A stretch of 45,556 bases of DNA from Nodosilinea sp. P-1105 (GTDB lineage Bacteria; Cyanobacteriota; Cyanobacteriia; Phormidesmidales; Phormidesmidaceae): the NCBI RefSeq assembly GCF_012911975.1, contig NZ_SMDQ01000046.1, forward strand, positions 1 through 45,556. Reading direction: 5' to 3'. The position numbers and the translations under genes were made by a program. This document shows positions 41,694-45,556 of this stretch, piece by piece; within the stretch, counting starts at the first letter, position 1; each line of letters opens with the position of its first letter. The notes beneath the pieces were generated by a model that saw only the letters and a program-made list of their open reading frames with translations, had not been told where the DNA came from and did not search any database.

Positions 41694-43040
41694 CTAAGCA
41701 AATTGGCTGAGGCAGAGTTGGCGAAAGTGGTTGCCTCGTTCTTCAAAGTTGGGGTACTGGTCAAAGCTAGCGCAGGCGGGGGAGAGGAGGACCACAGATG
41801 CCTCTTGGGTTTGGGCTAGAGCGGCTCCTTGTCTAACGGCTCGATCCATGGTTTCGACGATCTCGTAGTGGCTATAGCCCACCTGATCCAAACGCTGGGC
41901 AAATTGGGGGGCAGCGGCGCCAATCAGCAGTACAGTGGCAGCCTTGGCCTGGATTTGCTGTAACCAGGCGGTGTCGTCTCCAGCTTTGGCTTCTCCGCCA
42001 GCGATCAAGATGACCGGGGCTGATACTGACCGGAGTCCGACCTCGGCAGCGTCATAGTTAGTGGCTTTGGAGTCGTTGATAAAGTCTATGCCTTGCCAGG
42101 TGCAAATATGTTCAAGCCTGTGAGGTACACCCGGAAACTGGCTGACCCCTGCGGTAATGGCTTCTGGGGGCAAATCGGCTAAACAGGCGGCGGTAACTGC
42201 CATCAGCAGGTTTTGCTGGTTGTGGTCTCCAACCATGTTCAGGGCTGTGGCCGGAACAATGGGCAGCGATTCAAACTTAACCCAGTCGTCTTCGATGTAG
42301 GTGCTGGGTCGCAAACCAGGAAAGGCGGACTTCCTTTGGGTACTGGTCCAGTAGGCATCAGGGAAGGTTTCGGCCAAATGCTGACGCAGATAGGGATCAT
42401 CACCATTGAGGATCGCCAAATCAGATCGGTGGAGCAAGGTGGCTTTGATTTGAGAGTAGTTTTCTAGGGTGTGGTGGCGTTGTAGGTGATCGGGGGTTAG
42501 GGTTGTCCAAATGCCAATTTTGGGAGCCAGGGTGGCGGAGGCTTCAATTTGATAACTGCTGAGTTCAGCCACAATCCAATCCGGTACAGTGGGCTGAAGG
42601 GCCAGTTCGCAGGTAGCGTGGCCAATGTTGCCGCAGGCAGGGGCGTCATAACCAGCGGCCTGAAAAATAGCGGCGGTTAGGGCGGTGACGGTGGTTTTGC
42701 CGTTGGTGCCGGTAATCCCGATCCAGGGGCGATCTTGTAAAAACCGCCAGGCTAATTCAGTTTCCCCAATCACTTCTAGACCGTTGGCCCGGGCTGCGAC
42801 TAGGGGAGAGGCATCCCAAGGCACACCGGGACTGACCACCACCAGGTCGGTGCCACTATCGGGCACAAAGCTGTAATCCAGGAGAACGGTGATGCCCTCT
42901 TGCTGGAGCTGGAGCTGGGCTTGGCCTAGGTGAGGAGCAGGGTGGCGATCGCTGAGTACCACCGTCCAGCCATGTTGTCGCAGCAGCCGCGCCGCCGCAA
43001 TACCAGACTTACCAAGACCAATCACATGGGCATTTTTCAT
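41694..43040 (-). CDS. murD: UDP-N-acetylmuramoylalanine--D-glutamate ligase
   Basis: A 448-residue cytosolic Mur ligase adding D-Glu to UDP-MurNAc-L-Ala with ATP, in murein precursor synthesis. It starts [20 protein letters not shown] (UDP-binding Rossmann domain). The ATP loop [14 protein letters not shown] lies at about 107-120, then the central [12 protein letters not shown] and the C-terminal domain with DSKATN and [21 protein letters not shown] 43040 is chosen because AAGGGG lies about 10 nt upstream and it clears glyS by 7 nt; the ATG at 43070 would overlap glyS. It is probably cotranscribed with glyS. Confidence 0.96.
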   Translation of the reverse strand: MKNAHVIGLGKSGIAAARLLRQHGWTVVLSDRHPAPHLGQAQLQLQQEGITVLLDYSFVPDSGTDLVVVSPGVPWDASPLVAARANGLEVIGETELAWRFLQDRPWIGITGTNGKTTVTALTAAIFQAAGYDAPACGNIGHATCELALQPTVPDWIVAELSSYQIEASATLAPKIGIWTTLTPDHLQRHHTLENYSQIKATLLHRSDLAILNGDDPYLRQHLAETFPDAYWTSTQRKSAFPGLRPSTYIEDDWVKFESLPIVPATALNMVGDHNQQNLLMAVTAACLADLPPEAITAGVSQFPGVPHRLEHICTWQGIDFINDSKATNYDAAEVGLRSVSAPVILIAGGEAKAGDDTAWLQQIQAKAATVLLIGAAAPQFAQRLDQVGYSHYEIVETMDRAVRQGAALAQTQEASVVLLSPACASFDQYPNFEERGNHFRQLCLSQFA

Positions 43041-43047
43041 GGTTTGG

Positions 43048-45204
43048 CTACCCCTTAACGATAGCCCCAAAGTCAGCCAATACCAGGGCGTGGTTACGGA
43101 GTAGCCCTAGCAAGTTCAGGCGATTTTGACGAATATCTGGATCGTCATCCATGACCAGCACACTATCGGGGCCATCAAAGAAACCGCTCACCACCGGGGC
43201 AATTTGCTCAAGGCCAGCCAATAACTGGTCATAGTTACGGCTGGCCTGGGCAGCTTGGGTCTGGGGCAGCAAGGTTTGCAGGGCCTGGTGGAAGTCCATT
43301 TCGGACTGGGCCGTGAGATGGGCCGGAACAATGACTCCGGTAGGATTCAGAACGTCGGTCGCTAGGGTTCCCTGGGCGGCCAGACGGGTAGCCCGGTTCA
43401 CCGTTTCATAAACTCGATCCAGACGACCATCGTCGCGAATCGCTTGTAAAAAGAGTGCCCGGTCTTTCCCATCCAGCAGGTTTACCAGGACCCGCTCGGC
43501 ATAGGGGGAGTTAGCTTCCCCCAGGATCGCATTCACCAGATCGTAGTCAATCGATTTCTCATCCTGTAGCAGGGTCTGCACCCGCTGTAAGAAGAAGTCT
43601 CGCAGCTGCACCTGGAGAGACTCTGGAGCCGCAACCGTGAGGCTTGGATCGTTAACAAAATCTTGGATAACGGTGTCCAGGAGAGCCAGCAGGTTAATGG
43701 ATAGGGACGCCGCCCAGGTAATGTTGACCACAGCATTGGCGGCCCGGCGCAGGGCAAAGGGGTCAGAGGAACCACTGGGGATCTGGCCAATACTGAAAAT
43801 ACCCACCAGAGTATCCAAACGGTCGGCCAGGCCAACCACCTGACCAGCCAGGGCCTGGGGCAATTGGTCGTGGGCCCCTCGGGGTAAGTAATGTTCAAAA
43901 ATGGCATTGGCGACTGCCTCTGGCTCACCGCTGTGGAGGGCATACTTTTGCCCCATCACCCCTTGCAACTCGGGGAATTCCCCCACCATTTGGGAGACCA
44001 GGTCGGCCTTGCACAGGTAAGCGGCCCGCTGAATCTGCTGCCGCTGGCTGGCATCCACCTGGAGTTGATCGGCAATGTGACTGGCAATGCGGCCGATGCG
44101 CTGCACTTTGGCGGCCATCGACCCCAACCGTTCCTCAAAGGTAACGGTCTCTAACTTGGTGACAAAGGCATCCAGGGGCTGGATGCGATCGGCGTCAAAG
44201 AAAAACTTACCGTCCGACAGCCGCGCTCGAATCACCCGGGCATTGCCCTCGGCGATGATCGCCTCTTTTTTGGGGTCGCCGTTGGAAATGGTGATGAAGT
44301 AGGGCATCAACGCGGCTGAGGCGGGATCTGGTCGCACCGGAAAGTAACGCTGGTGGCTCTCCATTTCAATAATCGTGACTTCCGCAGGCAAGTCTAGAAA
44401 TTCGGGGTCAAATTTGCCCACGACGGCGGTGGGCCACTCGACTAAGTTGGTGACCTCTGCCAAGAGACTTTCGGAGATGATCGGCACCCCCCCTAGGGTT
44501 TGGGCCGCGGCTTCCACTTGCTTTTGAATCAGTAGCCGCCGCGCCGTCGGATCGATTTCGACAAAGGCGTCTCGCAGGGCATCCCCATAGTCCTGAGCCC
44601 GCTTCAGCGATACTGGCTCGGGATGTAAGACCCGGTGTCCCTGGGAGATGCGATCGCTATGGCAGGTAATCGACCCATTCTTCAGGGTGATGGGCAGCAC
44701 CTCGCTGTCCATCAACGCCACCAGCCAGCGAATCGGCCGGGGAAAGCGTAAATCCCCGTCTCCCCAGCGCATAAATCGCTTGCCCTCTAGCTCTAAAATC
44801 CAGCGGGGAATGAGCTCGGTCAGGATATCTCCAGCCGGTCGCCCGGTAATGGCTTGATTGACAAAGACAAAAGCCCCTTTGTCCGTCTCTCGCACCTCCA
44901 GGGCCTCTACGGCAACCCCCCGAGAGCGGGCAAACCCCTCTGCTGCCTTGGTGGGCTGACCATCTTTGAAAGCCGCCTGGGCTGGGGGACCTTTCACCTC
45001 TTCCTGGCGATCCGGCTGGCGGTCCGGCAGCCCCTCCAAGATCACCGCCAGCCGCCGGGGGGTGCCATAGAGCTGTATGGCCTCGGGATCTAAAATTTGG
45101 TCCTTAAGATCGGCGGCAATCCGAGTTTGCCATTGGTTAAGGGCATCGCTTACAAAACTGGCGGGCAGTTCTTCAGTGCCAACTTCCAGTAAAAATGTCG
45201 CCAT
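43048..45204 (-). CDS. glyS: Glycine--tRNA ligase beta subunit
   Basis: A 718-residue beta subunit of the bacterial alpha2beta2-type glycyl-tRNA synthetase, contributing tRNA binding. It starts [17 protein letters not shown], the standard opening. Further blocks are [41 protein letters not shown], the HD-type region ([45 protein letters not shown]), and the C-terminal DALR-like anticodon domain ending [21 protein letters not shown]. Length is normal. The alpha subunit gene glyQ is not in the window. ATG 45204. Confidence 0.97.
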   Translation of the reverse strand: MATFLLEVGTEELPASFVSDALNQWQTRIAADLKDQILDPEAIQLYGTPRRLAVILEGLPDRQPDRQEEVKGPPAQAAFKDGQPTKAAEGFARSRGVAVEALEVRETDKGAFVFVNQAITGRPAGDILTELIPRWILELEGKRFMRWGDGDLRFPRPIRWLVALMDSEVLPITLKNGSITCHSDRISQGHRVLHPEPVSLKRAQDYGDALRDAFVEIDPTARRLLIQKQVEAAAQTLGGVPIISESLLAEVTNLVEWPTAVVGKFDPEFLDLPAEVTIIEMESHQRYFPVRPDPASAALMPYFITISNGDPKKEAIIAEGNARVIRARLSDGKFFFDADRIQPLDAFVTKLETVTFEERLGSMAAKVQRIGRIASHIADQLQVDASQRQQIQRAAYLCKADLVSQMVGEFPELQGVMGQKYALHSGEPEAVANAIFEHYLPRGAHDQLPQALAGQVVGLADRLDTLVGIFSIGQIPSGSSDPFALRRAANAVVNITWAASLSINLLALLDTVIQDFVNDPSLTVAAPESLQVQLRDFFLQRVQTLLQDEKSIDYDLVNAILGEANSPYAERVLVNLLDGKDRALFLQAIRDDGRLDRVYETVNRATRLAAQGTLATDVLNPTGVIVPAHLTAQSEMDFHQALQTLLPQTQAAQASRNYDQLLAGLEQIAPVVSGFFDGPDSVLVMDDDPDIRQNRLNLLGLLRNHALVLADFGAIVKG

Positions 45205-45383
45205 AGGGTGAAGATCAAGGGTAACCGTGCAGTTGCGAGCCAGATTGCTGTCCAGCCCTAGCTATGTCTGTGATTGAACGTCTTTAGCTGTTGGGCCAGC
45301 ACTGCGTTTACAGTTTTCTGCGTTTGCAGCTTCAACAGTCTACCAATCTACCGCAAGTCTAGATATGACGATGCCAAATTTTC
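45205..45383. other. Upstream region of glyS
   Basis: About 180 bases with a GC-moderate sequence holding the likely glyS promoter. I see no conserved leader structure (for example a T-box) and no gene. Confidence 0.45.
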
Positions 45384-45556
45384 CCATCCCTCACCCGTGG
45401 GTTACGGCGGTACTTAAGACCGGTGCATTGCGGCCCCAGGTTGACCGCCAATACCCAGACCCCGACCGCTAATGCACCCTACGAATCCAAAATCCAAAAT
45501 CCAAAATCCCCCCACCCTCCCCATCTCCCCCACCCTCCCCATCTCCCCCACCTCCT
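45384..45556 (+). repeat. Composite repeat C2, running off the window edge
   Basis: Plus-strand counterpart of C1. The body starts CCATCCCTCACCCGTGGGTT and ends ACCGCTAATGCACCCTACG, then ATCCAAA heptamers (three full units from about 45485), then a 19-bp C-rich tandem (CCCCACCCTCCCCATCTCC) to the end. It lies in the opposite orientation to C1. Confidence 0.75.

Overview
The window is cyanobacterial chromosome. The palindrome GCGATCGC (HIP1) recurs throughout. Many genes are cyanobacterial or plastid-lineage markers: ycf66-like, ycf23, a Tab2/Atab2 gene, a CYP38/TLP40-type lumenal cyclophilin, and the efp-accB pair. The long intergenic spaces are full of small repeats. Genus cannot be fixed from the sequence alone; base composition by eye is about 55-58% GC outside two poorer islands.

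Layout. 1-350: left edge with the first 15 codons of an IS630-type transposase facing out, and the 3' remnant of a DNA-3-methyladenine glycosylase I gene (tag). 530-5380: a small membrane protein, a Ycf66-like protein, and a 959-residue membrane-anchored coiled-coil/TPR protein whose coil has a strict 29-residue repeat. 5530-7920: AT-richer, HIP1-free pair of convergent lipid genes (acyl desaturase and CFA-synthase-like methyltransferase). 8690-12200: M23 peptidase, pentapeptide/HhH/membrane protein and 5-formyl-THF cyclo-ligase, probably one operon. 12500-18790: serine hydrolase, then exopolysaccharide-type genes (GT2, OPX export protein, two Gfo/Idh/MocA oxidoreductases), also largely HIP1-free. 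18980-28640: housekeeping block with cofH, efp-accB-pyrF, CYP38-like cyclophilin, thiL, an FAD oxidoreductase without redox cysteines, and Ppx/GppA. 28650-33600: methyltransferase-GT2 fusion, Tab2, glucan phosphorylase. 33900-39790: small conserved protein with MltA, cation/proton antiporter, TonB-like protein, Ycf23. 40170-45200: second OPX protein, murD, glyS.

Non-coding structure is the most distinctive part. Two small families look like miniature inverted-repeat elements with TA at their borders. Family A (five copies) carries an 8-bp hairpin; in three cases its TA-G edge forms the TAG stop codon of the gene before it, so it may supply both stop codon and terminator. Family B (about 69 bp; three good copies and one decayed) lies just upstream of both OPX genes and of the serine hydrolase. 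At 12407-12408 an A and a B copy share one TA. Other repeats are heptamer tandems, a 9-bp minisatellite inside an A copy, a composite repeat in inverted orientation near 26.8 kb and 45.5 kb, and a hairpin-ended element near 40.0 kb.

No rRNA, tRNA or CRISPR array was seen. No complete undescribed defence or mobile system was found. The best candidates for new biology are the stop-codon-supplying family A, the B elements upstream of the OPX genes, the 29-residue coiled-coil protein, and the CFA-like enzyme with an altered bicarbonate site.
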